Part shown: positions 41,690 to 50,893 of the stretch, one piece after another
Numbering within the stretch: position 1 is the first letter of the stretch
Layout of the letters: every line of letters begins with the position of its first letter
Assembly: GCF_900109515.1 (NCBI RefSeq)
Contig: NZ_FOBD01000008.1
Coordinates: forward strand, 186,001 to 250,000
Origin: Paenibacillus sp. OK003
GTDB lineage: Bacteria > Bacillota > Bacilli > Paenibacillales > Paenibacillaceae
Direction: 5' to 3'
Length of the DNA stretch: 64,000 nt
Translations under genes and position numbers: made by a program
The notes under the pieces: generated by a model
The model's input: only the letters and a program-made list of their open reading frames with translations
Told to the model about the DNA's origin: nothing
The model's database searches: none

Positions 41690-44409
41690 AAATTCATCTC
41701 CTCCTTGACAGGGTTGAAACCTGAATATACCAACGGCTCTGCACACATTGAAGGGTAATAAAGACGAAGCAGAAAGGAGTATACCCCCATATATCCGGTC
41801 ATGTAGTCCGGTGAGAATGATTCCATATCTTCCAGTGGCCACATCCACATGTCGTGCTCGTCACTTCTCATCGCCAACAGCATCTGTGCATATTGTTCCA
41901 GTCTGGCCGCATATCTGCCAGGATGACAACGCTCCGCCAAAAGCAGCAGATCACCGTTGCCAGCTAACCCATGACATTGCCCGAAGGAAGCAAAGATCGT
42001 GGTCTGTGCCACCGCATCTGCAGCTTCTCTGCCAAGCCTCGCAGACACCGGATCACCCAATACATCAGCAGCTGCCAGAAGAAAACGCCCGATGCCAGCC
42101 GATCCATTACACCAGTGTACCCAGAGCGTATCCGGTTTTTCAGGTGTTGCAGGCCACATCTTCTGGCCATTCTGACCGGTATGACTGGTACGATCCAATG
42201 TATAGACAATTCGTTTCACTGCTGATAAATAGACTTCCTTATTGGTTTGATCTGCCATTGCGAGTAGAAAATAACCAATCCCCGCGATGCCGTGAGAAAA
42301 TCCCAGGGAATAATGCCCACCATTTTTCTTACTTGGCTGCTCTTTCACTTTCCACATACTCAGTCCATCCTCGTTCCGTTCTTCCTGATTCAATATATAA
42401 GCAGCCAATAACTCAGCTCGTTCAAGTAGTTCAACGCGGCCCCCAATGCGATAAATCTCCAATAACATTAATCCCAGACCTGCAGCTCCATGACTGATAT
42501 TGGCTTGGGTCGGTCCATTCTGAGTTAGCTGTAATGCCAGATTCTCCGCCAGATCAAGCAATGAAGAATCATTCAACGCCTCTGCAGTCTCAGCCAATCT
42601 CCACGGAACTGCCCCATAACCAAAGTATAATCCGGTCGGTGTCTCGTCCGGAATGTATGGGTGATGAACCAAAATCCATTCCATAACTTCTCGGGCATAC
42701 TGATGATACTGAATAAGTTGTGTAATATGACCAAGCTGGTTAAAGCCGTAGACCATGCCTGTCCATCCAAAGTTAAAATTTGCCGGATGAAACATCCGGC
42801 TCATGCTGTTTTCCGGATAAAGTTCTTGCCTATTTTCAAAATCAAGCGATGTATAAAGCCAATTGGCCATCCTTTGTGCCTGACGCAATACCTCGGCTCC
42901 AGTTAGTTCGTTGTTCAATGGCAGGGATGATCCTTGCCATTCATTCATCGGCTCTTTTGAAATTGCATCCAAATTGTTGCGAATATCTGCCAACTGCTCA
43001 TACACACCATTCATGATCCGCACAGAAAGATTGCCCAGGGAACGCAGCTCTTGCATAATAACCAGACCTGCCAACAAAGCCTGACCACATTTGAGGTAGT
43101 CCGTCTGATATTTGAAATAGGGGTCCACAGATGATGCCATATAATAGAAAACAGCCCCGAGTGAATAGATATCATCCTGGACGCTTGATCTCTGACTGTG
43201 TTCCCGACCACGGGACACATAGCCAGGCGTATGCCCAGTTAACGGCCTGGTCTCCCTCTCGCCATTTCGTAAGTAAGCCAATTCGAGGTCAATTAGACGT
43301 ACATTACCATCCGGCAATACGACAATATTGTTAGGTGTTAAATCATTAATAATGACCCCTTTACGATGACAGGTCTCAACCATATCCACAATATCCTGGC
43401 AGATCCGAGCCATCTCCGTCCATGTATAATCTGCAGCAACATGTCTGCGATGAATATACTCGCGCAAGCTGATGCTATCAAAATACTCCAGAATCAGATA
43501 CCGATTTTTCTCATAATTAAACAAATCAAGTGGCTGGGGTGTGTAGCCCGTTTCCTTCAACAATTCAAGTACATGATATTCATTTTCTACATAGTCGTGG
43601 GCAGAGCGTCCTGCACTATCGACACGCATGCGATGGACCGCTTCTTTCATAACGGCTTGTGCATGCTGCGTACAGGAAATAAGAAATACGCCTCCCTTGC
43701 CAGACTTCTTGAGCACACGCTTCACACGAATATTTCGTATTCCAAACTCATTGTTATTAGAACTGGATACGTTGGAGGAAGAAATATCCTTCTTGGTGGC
43801 CTGGATGTGAAGTAGTTCCTCCGGCTCGTTGACCCATTCCGGCTTATACCTGCCAGGTACACGGCGATCCTCCTCCAGATCCCCTTTAATATTCTGGATC
43901 GCATGCACTTTTGCTGCCGAATATCGGTCATAATAGAATCGGTCTGTGAACGCACCATAACGATAAAATACGCATGCGCTCCCGCGGTATGACCGATCTG
44001 TAGGAATAGCCGGGCCATCGAACCCGATGGTGCATACATACATCTCCTCAAGCAGGTGAAGAAGCTGTTTCTCGTTTGCTGCATAGATCGTGACACATTT
44101 ACCCGTTTGAGGCAGGGGGATCGATCCGTTAGAAGTTTCAATCAATTTCAATCCACTGTTCACAACCTTCCACTGTACACTGTGCTCCGTCAAAACAGGT
44201 GAAATGCGGCGTAACAGTTCAGCTCCTTCTCCAGGAACCACAGATAGATGTATTTTCCAGCCTTGTGAAGGAAGTTTCAAATCCTCTGGTCTAAAACAAA
44301 TCCAATGGCCGTCATTCGACCATTGGATGGATTGGGGAAGTTCCCTGATTATATGTTCCAAAGCGTTCTCAAAGGCGTCCTTCTTAACGGATACATTTGC
44401 GAATTTCAA
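41686..44409 (-). CDS. lanKC: Class III/IV lanthipeptide synthetase (lyase-kinase-cyclase)
   Basis: 907 residues. It dehydrates Ser/Thr through phosphorylation and elimination and then forms the rings. Order: N-terminal lyase-type domain (VCTIGFDGPAIPTDRSYRGS, FYRYGAF) to about 230; Ser/Thr kinase domain about 240-500 (KEAVHRMRVDS, RKGVIINDLTPNNIVV, RLIDLELAYL); LanC-like cyclase about 530-900. Unlike typical class III, the zinc ligands are kept: C767 in HWCNGSAG and C812-H813 in GQCHGLAG. This points toward class IV (LanL) or an intermediate form. SD AGGAGTG. It follows its precursor gene by 114 bases. Confidence 0.92.
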   Translation of the reverse strand: MKFANVSVKKDAFENALEHIIRELPQSIQWSNDGHWICFRPEDLKLPSQGWKIHLSVVPGEGAELLRRISPVLTEHSVQWKVVNSGLKLIETSNGSIPLPQTGKCVTIYAANEKQLLHLLEEMYVCTIGFDGPAIPTDRSYRGSACVFYRYGAFTDRFYYDRYSAAKVHAIQNIKGDLEEDRRVPGRYKPEWVNEPEELLHIQATKKDISSSNVSSSNNNEFGIRNIRVKRVLKKSGKGGVFLISCTQHAQAVMKEAVHRMRVDSAGRSAHDYVENEYHVLELLKETGYTPQPLDLFNYEKNRYLILEYFDSISLREYIHRRHVAADYTWTEMARICQDIVDMVETCHRKGVIINDLTPNNIVVLPDGNVRLIDLELAYLRNGERETRPLTGHTPGYVSRGREHSQRSSVQDDIYSLGAVFYYMASSVDPYFKYQTDYLKCGQALLAGLVIMQELRSLGNLSVRIMNGVYEQLADIRNNLDAISKEPMNEWQGSSLPLNNELTGAEVLRQAQRMANWLYTSLDFENRQELYPENSMSRMFHPANFNFGWTGMVYGFNQLGHITQLIQYHQYAREVMEWILVHHPYIPDETPTGLYFGYGAVPWRLAETAEALNDSSLLDLAENLALQLTQNGPTQANISHGAAGLGLMLLEIYRIGGRVELLERAELLAAYILNQEERNEDGLSMWKVKEQPSKKNGGHYSLGFSHGIAGIGYFLLAMADQTNKEVYLSAVKRIVYTLDRTSHTGQNGQKMWPATPEKPDTLWVHWCNGSAGIGRFLLAAADVLGDPVSARLGREAADAVAQTTIFASFGQCHGLAGNGDLLLLAERCHPGRYAARLEQYAQMLLAMRSDEHDMWMWPLEDMESFSPDYMTGYMGVYSFLLRLYYPSMCAEPLVYSGFNPVKEEMNL

Positions 44410-44523
44410 TGAGAATCACTCCTGTTGGTTAAAGTTAGAGGGGGAGGTACAATTATTTTAGTAATGCGAAAATCAAAGACTTATCCTTAAATATACAAGA
44501 TAGAGCGTTTAATGAAGATGTTC

Positions 44524-44661
44524 CTAGCTCTCGACAACGATTGTCTGTGAGCTTGTCCAGCTGCACACGGTACACAGGCTTGTTTCCTCGAACATGTAGT
44601 TATCCTCTTCAACCTCTAATGCCATCAAGTCCTGTACAGATAAAATCTCCTTGTTTTCCAT
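44524..44661 (-). CDS. lanA: Lanthipeptide precursor peptide
   Basis: 45 residues, missed by usual length cutoffs. The leader has KEILSVQDLMALEVEED, close to the ILxLQ helix known from class III leaders. The core is about TSLCTVCSWTSSQTIVVES: two Cys (30 and 33) with seven Ser/Thr around and mostly after them, and no SxxSxxxC labionin motif. The start has GGGAGG 11 bases upstream. It lies directly before the synthetase gene on the same strand. Because five of the Ser/Thr lie on the C-terminal side of both Cys, the rings would form in an unusual direction or be very small. The exact leader/core boundary is a guess. Confidence 0.88.
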   Translation of the reverse strand: MENKEILSVQDLMALEVEEDNYMFEETSLCTVCSWTSSQTIVVES

Positions 44662-44846
44662 GATAAAATACCTCCCATTTGTCTCCCCCTCTTAATAACC
44701 AATTTCTACATAAATTCTGATATTCCTTCTTTTTAATTGAATTATTTTACATAAATTATTTAATATATCCATTTATGTGACATATACATGTTAACCCAAT
44801 CGGAATTATCGTATAAAAAACAGAGGTATTCTTACATTGGTTATAA

Positions 44847-46127
44847 TTAAATGGATGCCGCCTGCTGTCTGGAATGTTGCCCCTGCTCCTCTCGGAAAGG
44901 CCGAACAAACATGCTCCCCAGCCCCATCACAATAACAAATATACCAATCCCCATGTACACCCAGGATGGATTATACGTTTCAATGAGCCAGCCTCCAAGC
45001 AATAAACCCAGCGGATTGCTGATGCCACTCATTAGGACCCCCATACTGTTCATGACACGCCCCCTCTTTTCTTCCGGTGTGGATAGAAGGATCGAGGTAA
45101 CCAGAGGTACATTTACGAGGGCAAGCCCCAGCATCAACAAGAATGAACAGGCGATGGCGATATACAGATTAGGAAACATAGGCATGAGCAGCAAACTTGC
45201 ACCTGAGATGAGGTAACTGATCAGGAACCATCGGGCAAGCGAAAGCCGTTTGGCATATTTCCCGCTGAGCAAAGAGCCTGCAATACTGCCAGCGGCAAAG
45301 GCCGATTGGAGAAGACCGTACCCTTGTGGTCCGGCATGAAGAACCATGTCAGCAAAAATCGGAGTGAAGATGTGCAGAGGCGCACCAGCAAAGTTGATAA
45401 TGGCACCAAAAATGATGCAGCTGGCCAGAATTTTACGCGAGAACAAAAAGGTAATCCCTTGCAAACTGTCCTTCATAAAGCCAGAAATTCCTTTTTGTTT
45501 GACTACTTTGGTCACCGGAATATGAATGAAGACGATGGAGAAAGCAGATAGCAGAAAGGTAAGTGCATAGATGAAAAGGATGGACTGGACTGAGATGAAC
45601 GCCACCAATATGCCGCCTAAAGCATATCCAAGCAATTCAATTGTTTTGGAAGATGAGTTTAGAAGTGCATTGGCTGGTGCCAACTGTTTCGACGGGTCGG
45701 GCAGAATTGCGGGGATGACGGTCTGGGTTGCCGGATTGAACAAAAATCCAAGAATCGCAATGAGCAAATTGGCAGCATAGATATGCCACGGTACCATCTG
45801 ACCACTCATGAATAAAAGCGCCAATATACAGGCCACGCACGCTCTCAGTATATCGGTCCAGATCAAGAGCTGCTTTTTGGGCAGCCGATCACTGATTGTA
45901 GCCAGTGGTATACCCAAAAAAGCATAGATGAAGTATGGCAACATAGGAATCAGTGCTGCTGCGAGTGCTGACTCGGTCAGTTGAAGAATATACCACATCG
46001 TAGCCATGGAAAATAAAATCTGACCTGCACCAGATATCAGCCTGCCTGCAAGAAGTACACAAAAAGATGGAAGACGCAGAACAGATGCGTAACTGTCGTT
46101 ATGGATTTCATTTTTCGTCTGGTTCAT
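44847..46127 (-). CDS. MFS family exporter
   Basis: 426 residues with about twelve membrane segments. Pattern of MFS drug exporters of the MacB-independent Bcr/EntS type: RLISGAGQILFSMATMWYILQLT, LATISDRLPKKQLLIWTDI, NALLNSSSKTIELLGYALGGILVA, and RGRVMNSMGVLMSGISNPLGLLLGGWL. The start overlaps the end of the RHH gene by 20 bases, so the two are coupled. It lies next to the lanthipeptide precursor on the same strand and may export or give immunity to it. The AT-rich 185-base gap to the precursor shows no terminator or clear promoter. Confidence 0.85.
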   Translation of the reverse strand: MNQTKNEIHNDSYASVLRLPSFCVLLAGRLISGAGQILFSMATMWYILQLTESALAAALIPMLPYFIYAFLGIPLATISDRLPKKQLLIWTDILRACVACILALLFMSGQMVPWHIYAANLLIAILGFLFNPATQTVIPAILPDPSKQLAPANALLNSSSKTIELLGYALGGILVAFISVQSILFIYALTFLLSAFSIVFIHIPVTKVVKQKGISGFMKDSLQGITFLFSRKILASCIIFGAIINFAGAPLHIFTPIFADMVLHAGPQGYGLLQSAFAAGSIAGSLLSGKYAKRLSLARWFLISYLISGASLLLMPMFPNLYIAIACSFLLMLGLALVNVPLVTSILLSTPEEKRGRVMNSMGVLMSGISNPLGLLLGGWLIETYNPSWVYMGIGIFVIVMGLGSMFVRPFREEQGQHSRQQAASI

Positions 46128-46500
46128 TCACTCCTTCTCCTTTCCCCTCAATCTCACTTCCAGTTTCACTTTGCAGACGTGCCAACAAACCTGAATTGCG
46201 AATGGACTGTTGTATTTTGGCCTTCACCCGCTCAAGCTCTGCCGTATACTCCTGAATCTCGTTCAATAACGATTGATGCGTCCGAATTCCTTCCCTGATT
46301 AACATCGCCGTTGCATCAGATCGATTCTTGGCCAGTTCAAGAAATACAAGCTGATCAATAATATCAATCTCTTCCTGACTTAATCTTACGGAGACAACCC
46401 CCTTGGTTCCCGAAAGGTTTCTGCTGGCCTGCTCCATGGATCGCTCCACCATTTGATTAAATTGAGTCCGCTGGTTCTTATCCAAATTCATATCCTCCAT
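46108..46500 (-). CDS. Ribbon-helix-helix regulator
   Basis: 130 residues. The middle part (VSVRLSQEEIDIIDQLVFLELAKNRSDATAMLIREGI) is a CopG/Arc-type ribbon-helix-helix, which binds DNA as a dimer of dimers. N- and C-terminal parts are charged and helical (a coiled coil near 85-105). It sits upstream of and overlaps the MFS exporter gene. Its promoter region has two 13-base direct repeats, a typical RHH operator. Start at ATG 46500 has no clean SD (a GGAGG lies just after it), so initiation may be leaderless-like or at an internal ATG. Confidence 0.72.
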   Translation of the reverse strand: MEDMNLDKNQRTQFNQMVERSMEQASRNLSGTKGVVSVRLSQEEIDIIDQLVFLELAKNRSDATAMLIREGIRTHQSLLNEIQEYTAELERVKAKIQQSIRNSGLLARLQSETGSEIEGKGEGVNEPDEK

Positions 46501-46518
46501 TCTGCAATTAATGCGATT

Positions 46519-46583
46519 ATCGTAATTTGTAAATCGTAAATTGTATTCAAGTTACATTATACTTGTAAATAAATGGATGTAAA
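46519..46583 (-). promoter_or_regulatory. Promoter and tandem operator of the RHH-MFS operon
   Basis: Minus strand TTTACA (46578-46583), 16-base spacer and TATAAT (46556-46561). Just downstream lie two direct repeats, ATCGTAATTTGTA (46519-46531) and ATCGTAAATTGTA (46533-46545) on the plus strand, 12 of 13 bases identical and 14 bases apart. This fits autoregulation by the RHH protein. Confidence 0.65.
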
Positions 46584-46707
46584 GCAAAAAAACCTATGGA
46601 TAACCAAAGGTTTAATTAGTTGGATACACGAATGAGATATTGATAGGCTATTTCCCATATATAAGGCTAATTTTATTTAAACAGGCTTAACTCAGCTTAT
46701 TTCCGCT

Positions 46708-47121
46708 CTATTCCCCTTGTCTCCACCACATGCCTTCCGATTTCGGACTGGTGTAGGTGAAGCCAAATTGAGCGTACAGACGATCGGCAGGAACATCTGC
46801 CAGCAGGCTAACCAGACCACGTGCAGGCACATGTTCACGCAAATAATTCATGATTTCGCTCATGATCAATTTGCCATATCCTCTTCCCTGCTGGTCAGGG
46901 CGCACGGCGATATCCACCACCTGAAAGAAGCAACCACCGTCCCCGATGACCCGGCCCATGCCTACGATTTCATTTTCTTCACGCAGACATACGGCAAAAA
47001 GACTATTAGGCAACCCAATCTCCGCTCCCTCCTTGCTCATCGCACTAAGACCTGCGCTTTTCCGTAACGCTAGGTATTCTGCTGCTGAGGGCGGTGTATG
47101 TTCAATATTGATCTGGTCCAT
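46708..47121 (-). CDS. GNAT family N-acetyltransferase
   Basis: 137 residues. The acetyl-CoA site is in VVDIAVRPDQQGRGYGKLIMSEIM, and the C-terminal strand is DRLYAQFGFTYTSP. Small single-domain GNAT, probably acting on a small amine or a protein N-terminus; substrate unknown. A single gene with a poor SD. No terminator was clearly seen after the stop. Confidence 0.85.
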   Translation of the reverse strand: MDQINIEHTPPSAAEYLALRKSAGLSAMSKEGAEIGLPNSLFAVCLREENEIVGMGRVIGDGGCFFQVVDIAVRPDQQGRGYGKLIMSEIMNYLREHVPARGLVSLLADVPADRLYAQFGFTYTSPKSEGMWWRQGE

Positions 47122-47337
47122 AGATCTTGCTCCTCTCCTATTAAACCGATGATTATGTGCAGAATTAAAAATTCATTGAAATTACATCTTCTTTGCTTGG
47201 GTGCTCTGGTCCTTCTTATGACAGCAAATTCCTACTGTTCCTGCTTGAATTCATGCAATTCCTGTGTAATAGTGAGAGAAAGCTGATGTGAACCGTGTTT
47301 CATGCTACACTACAGTTTTTGCAAAGGAGGAACCATT

Positions 47338-48258
47338 GTGCTTCAACGCTGGATGCTTGCTCTATTCTCATATCCGGGCTTCGTGGCGGTACTACTCGGA
47401 ATGATCGCTGTGCTGCTTGGGCTCTACATATGGTCTGCCACTGAGGTCAGACGAAGTCGTGACAGGCGAATGCACGCGATACGAGATACTTTATACATAA
47501 GTACAACCCTATTGGCACAACTCACAGCCAAAGAACATCGGAATGTTGATCTAACGGAACATGAGCATCATGAATTATTAACCGCCATGCTATCCTGCAG
47601 AGCCGCAGTGCATCTGTCTCCACAGCTTCAGGATCAGATCCGCAGCTGTATCATCGATGTTGATCCCGCTCGACTGGCCTTGATGCACAGGGCTCTGGAA
47701 CGAGAGAGTGCAGCATTGTCCGATGAATTGAATCGATCCGTACATCCTGACCATTGGGGAAGAGCGATCTGGAATGTCATTCGTCCAGCTGCCGAGCCCA
47801 CCGCTGTAGTAGCTGTACTGTACCTAATCGCTGATTTTGTGTTTCGTCAACAAGGTCTGTTGTATCCTTTCTGGCATTCATGGTTCAATGCTTTGCCATG
47901 GATACGCTTCGTTTCCTTGATCATCACGGTGTTCTATGGTTATCTGCTCTGGTCCAGTCCAAGACAGGGTCCATCGGGCACAGTAACCAGAGCACTTGTT
48001 ACCCTAATTGCCCTGTGCTCACTTCTTCATCTGATCGGACTTGCTGCTGCTCCCTATGCATTGGGATTACAACTCATCCTGTTCATCTCCGGCTTCAGCC
48101 TGACAGGAGCGCCTTCTCGCAGTGATCGCCCCTACGCGGGACACACCGATTCGGATAAGGAATTGAATCACAGTACAGAAGCACATGAGGATGAGAGCTT
48201 GAACATGGAGCTAAACCTCTATAAACCACGCACATCCGGAGCCATTTCTGAAAAGTGA
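47338..48258 (+). CDS. Integral membrane protein, unknown function
   Basis: 306 residues from GTG 47338 (AAAGGAGG eight bases upstream). One N-terminal membrane segment (FVAVLLGMIAVLLGLYIW), a soluble helical stretch of about 120 residues, then four segments (VVAVLYLIADFVF, IRFVSLIITVFYGYLLW, LVTLIALCSLLHLIGLAAA, LGLQLILFISGFSL) and a polar tail. I do not recognise the family. A terminator follows at 48316-48350. It has no evident operon partner. Confidence 0.75.
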   Translation: MLQRWMLALFSYPGFVAVLLGMIAVLLGLYIWSATEVRRSRDRRMHAIRDTLYISTTLLAQLTAKEHRNVDLTEHEHHELLTAMLSCRAAVHLSPQLQDQIRSCIIDVDPARLALMHRALERESAALSDELNRSVHPDHWGRAIWNVIRPAAEPTAVVAVLYLIADFVFRQQGLLYPFWHSWFNALPWIRFVSLIITVFYGYLLWSSPRQGPSGTVTRALVTLIALCSLLHLIGLAAAPYALGLQLILFISGFSLTGAPSRSDRPYAGHTDSDKELNHSTEAHEDESLNMELNLYKPRTSGAISEK

Positions 48259-48315
48259 ACCTCTCTGTTAACTCGGTTGGCTTGGTATCATCAGACTCAG
48301 TTCATTCAAAATCAA

Positions 48316-48350
48316 AAAAGAGAAGCCCGGAAAATCGCGGCTTCTCTTTT
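48316..48350. terminator. Bidirectional terminator
   Basis: AAAAAGAGAAGCC ... GGCTTCTCTTTTT. T-runs on both strands. It closes the membrane-protein gene and the YezD-like gene, which converge. Confidence 0.8.
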
Positions 48351-48404
48351 TGGTTTCTACTATTTTTTGCATTATGCCTAATTCGATCCCGAATTACATG
48401 AAGC

Positions 48405-48644
48405 CTATCCCTTCGCGCTTGCATTCGATGAGCGCAATGAACGGGGTGAGCTGCTTCGTGCCGTGCTACCGGATTTGGAGGCGCTGCCGGAGGGCGTATT
48501 TTCAAAACGCTTGCGTTCGGTCCGCTCCATCTGCACAATCTGGCCTTCGTGTACAACGATGTGTAACGAGCCAAACTCCATGTCATTCAGTTGTCCGGCA
48601 ATGCGATCCATCCATACCTCATCCACTTTTAACGGCTTAGCCAT
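48405..48644 (-). CDS. YezD-like small protein (DUF2292)
   Basis: 79 residues from ATG 48644 with AGAGGAGG upstream. The first 50 residues (VWMDRIAGQLNDMEFGSLHIVVHEGQIVQMERTERKRF) match the DUF2292/YezD pattern. In Bacillales this small protein is often encoded with sulfur-assimilation genes, and here it lies 227 bases downstream of the sulfate transporter operon on the same strand. The Ser-rich C-terminal tail (about 28 residues) is an unusual addition. Molecular function unknown. Confidence 0.72.
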   Translation of the reverse strand: MAKPLKVDEVWMDRIAGQLNDMEFGSLHIVVHEGQIVQMERTERKRFENTPSGSASKSGSTARSSSPRSLRSSNASAKG

Positions 48645-48870
48645 AGAGCCGCCTCCTCTTCTCGGGCTACTGCCCGCTATATTCCTCAAGTGCGCTGTCA
48701 TCCAACCCGACTTATAATTCATTCTTATCCAACCTATATACTTGGTTTATACATTAGCAGGGCTTCCAGTAGCTGTCAATCCGAATTTTCATGAAGTTTA
48801 AACAAAATCCATTTTCATTCGGAACCCTCTTCATAACCAAGATGATCGGCATGGATACAGGAGTGTTACA

Positions 48871-49746
48871 TCACTTTTCGGGAATCGTTTTATGACCCAA
48901 CCAGCTCTTGAGCAGCAACGTTGCCAGAGCCAAAATCAGCAGCAAGGAGGCGACGGCAAACGAAGCGGAGAATTGATATTCGTTATACAGGATTTCGACA
49001 TGCAGCGGCAAGGTGTTGGTTTCCCCGCGAATATGTCCCGATACAACAGACACGGCGCCAAACTCACCCATTGCCCGCGCATTACACAGAATAATGCCAT
49101 ACAACAGTCCCCACTTGATGTTCGGAAGTGTCACGTTCCAGAAGATCCGCCACCCGGAGGCGCCAAGCGTAACTGCCGCTTCTTCTTCCCTCGTGCCTTG
49201 ATCCTCCATCAGCGGAATCAGTTCTCTGGCGACGAAGGGAAACGTAATGAACAACGTCGCGATGACAATGCCGGGCAGGGCAAAAATAATTTTGATATCA
49301 TGCTCGGCCAGCCACGGTCCAAACCATCCATTTGAACCAAAGATGAGGACAAAGATCAACCCGCCTACCACAGGCGAGATCGAAAAAGGAAGATCGATCA
49401 GGGTGATCATGAGTCCTTTGCCCCTGAATTGGAACTTGGTAATGACCCACGCAGCCGCTACACCGAATATCGTATTGAGCGGTACGGTAATCCCGGCAAC
49501 CAGCAGCGTAAGTTTCAACGCCGACATCGCATCCGGTTCGGTAAGCGCGGCGATGTAGACACCCCAGCCTTGCTTTAACGCCTCCATCAGCACGATTACC
49601 AGCGGCAAGATGAGCAGCCAGAGCAGCACCAGACTTGCCAATCCGATCAAAAACCATTTGACCCATGGTGCTTCAGTGGTTGCACGGTTTGGCCCCGGCC
49701 CGGTTCGCACACGGGAAGCAGGCGTCAATGGAACGGAACCCGCCAT
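48871..49746 (-). CDS. cysW: Sulfate ABC transporter permease CysW
   Basis: 291 residues, six membrane segments. The cytoplasmic loop EEEAAVTLGASGWRIFWNVTLPNIKWGLLYG is the EAA motif of binding-protein-dependent permeases. The second of two sulfate/thiosulfate permeases in the order sbp-cysT-cysW. It pairs with CysT in the membrane. The CysA ATPase is not in this operon, so it must be encoded elsewhere. The gap to cysT (228 bases) is filled by a palindromic repeat. SD AGGAGGT. Confidence 0.93.
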   Translation of the reverse strand: MAGSVPLTPASRVRTGPGPNRATTEAPWVKWFLIGLASLVLLWLLILPLVIVLMEALKQGWGVYIAALTEPDAMSALKLTLLVAGITVPLNTIFGVAAAWVITKFQFRGKGLMITLIDLPFSISPVVGGLIFVLIFGSNGWFGPWLAEHDIKIIFALPGIVIATLFITFPFVARELIPLMEDQGTREEEAAVTLGASGWRIFWNVTLPNIKWGLLYGIILCNARAMGEFGAVSVVSGHIRGETNTLPLHVEILYNEYQFSASFAVASLLLILALATLLLKSWLGHKTIPEK

Positions 49747-49767
49747 ATTATGTACCTCCTTTTGGTT

Positions 49768-49958
49768 TATATAAGTTGAACAAATGCTTTTACACTAAAC
49801 CACTGCGCGGTCAGAACATCTTCCGATTGCTGTTATCCCCAGATTTTTTATGAACCACTCCTAAAAAGGGGAAATCCGGGGATAAAGGCAAACGCTCCGC
49901 TTCTCCAGATTTTTCTGTCCTCTCCGTAATCGTGTAAATGTTAAGTTCAACTTATATA
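49768..49958 (-). repeat. Dispersed palindromic intergenic repeat, copy 2, with terminal inverted repeats
   Basis: 191 bases bounded by perfect 14-base inverted repeats: TATATAAGTTGAAC (49768-49781) and GTTCAACTTATATA (49945-49958). The minus strand matches copy 1 (4795-4972) over most of its length. An arm TTATCCCCGGATTT can pair with either of two partners (AATCTGG or AAATCTGGGGATAA), giving alternative hairpins. It lies between cysT and cysW, oriented with transcription. It has no coding capacity. Looks like a MITE or a Paenibacillus-specific mobile regulatory repeat. Confidence 0.85.
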
Positions 49959-49974
49959 GGTCGGCTTATATGCA

Positions 49975-50811
49975 TTAGGCTCTGCCTGCCTTGCGGCTCC
50001 AGCGTTGAAGTGAATTAATGATCAGCAATAGGACAAAAGAGACCAGCAGCAGCAGCAAGGCTACCGCCGTAGCTCCCGCATAATCGAACTGCTCCAGCTT
50101 CGCCATGATCAGCAGGGGCGCAATCTCCGTTTTCATCGGCATATTGCCTGAGATAAACACCACTGAACCATATTCGCCAATGCCTCGGGCAAAGGCTAAC
50201 GCAAAACCGGTCAGCAGCGGCGGGATCAGATCCGGAAGCAGGATCTTCCGGAATATCCGCCATCTTCCCGCTCCCAGCGTAGCCGCAGCTTCCTCCACCT
50301 CAGTCTCCAGTTCCTGCAAAACCGGCTGTACCGTACGCACCACAAAGGGAATCCCGATAAACATCAGCGCGAGTGTAATACCCGCCTGTGAATAGGCCAG
50401 CTTGATGCCCAAAGGCTCCACAAACTGCCCAATCCAGCCATTTCCGGCATACAGCGCCGTTAAGGCGACCCCTGCCACTGCCGTTGGCAACGCAAAAGGC
50501 AGATCAATAACGGCATCAAACAGCCGTTTTCCAGGGAACTCATACCGGACAAGTACCCAAGCCAGGAGCAGCCCGAGAACCAGATCGATCAGGGCTGCTG
50601 CACCTGCAGTCAGAAAACTCACCCGAAAAGAAGCCAGTACCCGGGGATTCGTCGCCACCTCAATCAATGTGGACCAGGTCAGCCCCGTGGAGTTAAACAA
50701 GAGCGCTGCGAGTGGAATAAGTACAACCAGGCTCAGGTAAAGCACACTGTAACCCATCGTTAATCCGAATCCCGGCAGTGTGCGACTCCGGGCCACCATC
50801 ACCTTGCTCAT
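49975..50811 (-). CDS. cysT: Sulfate ABC transporter permease CysT
   Basis: 278 residues, six membrane segments. EAA loop: EVEEAAATLGAGRWRIFRKILLPDLIPPLLTG, then ARGIGEYGSVVFISGNMP, typical for CysT/CysU. Partner of CysW. It lies 82 bases downstream of the binding-protein gene. The start follows GGATGAACGTG with a weak SD (GAGAGGAT). Confidence 0.93.
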   Translation of the reverse strand: MSKVMVARSRTLPGFGLTMGYSVLYLSLVVLIPLAALLFNSTGLTWSTLIEVATNPRVLASFRVSFLTAGAAALIDLVLGLLLAWVLVRYEFPGKRLFDAVIDLPFALPTAVAGVALTALYAGNGWIGQFVEPLGIKLAYSQAGITLALMFIGIPFVVRTVQPVLQELETEVEEAAATLGAGRWRIFRKILLPDLIPPLLTGFALAFARGIGEYGSVVFISGNMPMKTEIAPLLIMAKLEQFDYAGATAVALLLLLVSFVLLLIINSLQRWSRKAGRA

Positions 50812-50893
50812 GCACGTTCATCCTCTCTGCCTTCAGTCGGTCGGACTGGTTGGCCGCTTACATGGTCACGCAACATCATCGATGGCAGATGCA

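Noticed and set aside
47149..47286. Small Cys-rich reading frame (hydrophobic segment followed by CSCLNSCNSC)
   Set aside because: Attractive as a secreted peptide, but there is no SD, and it lies in the upstream region of the next gene. Kept only as a note.
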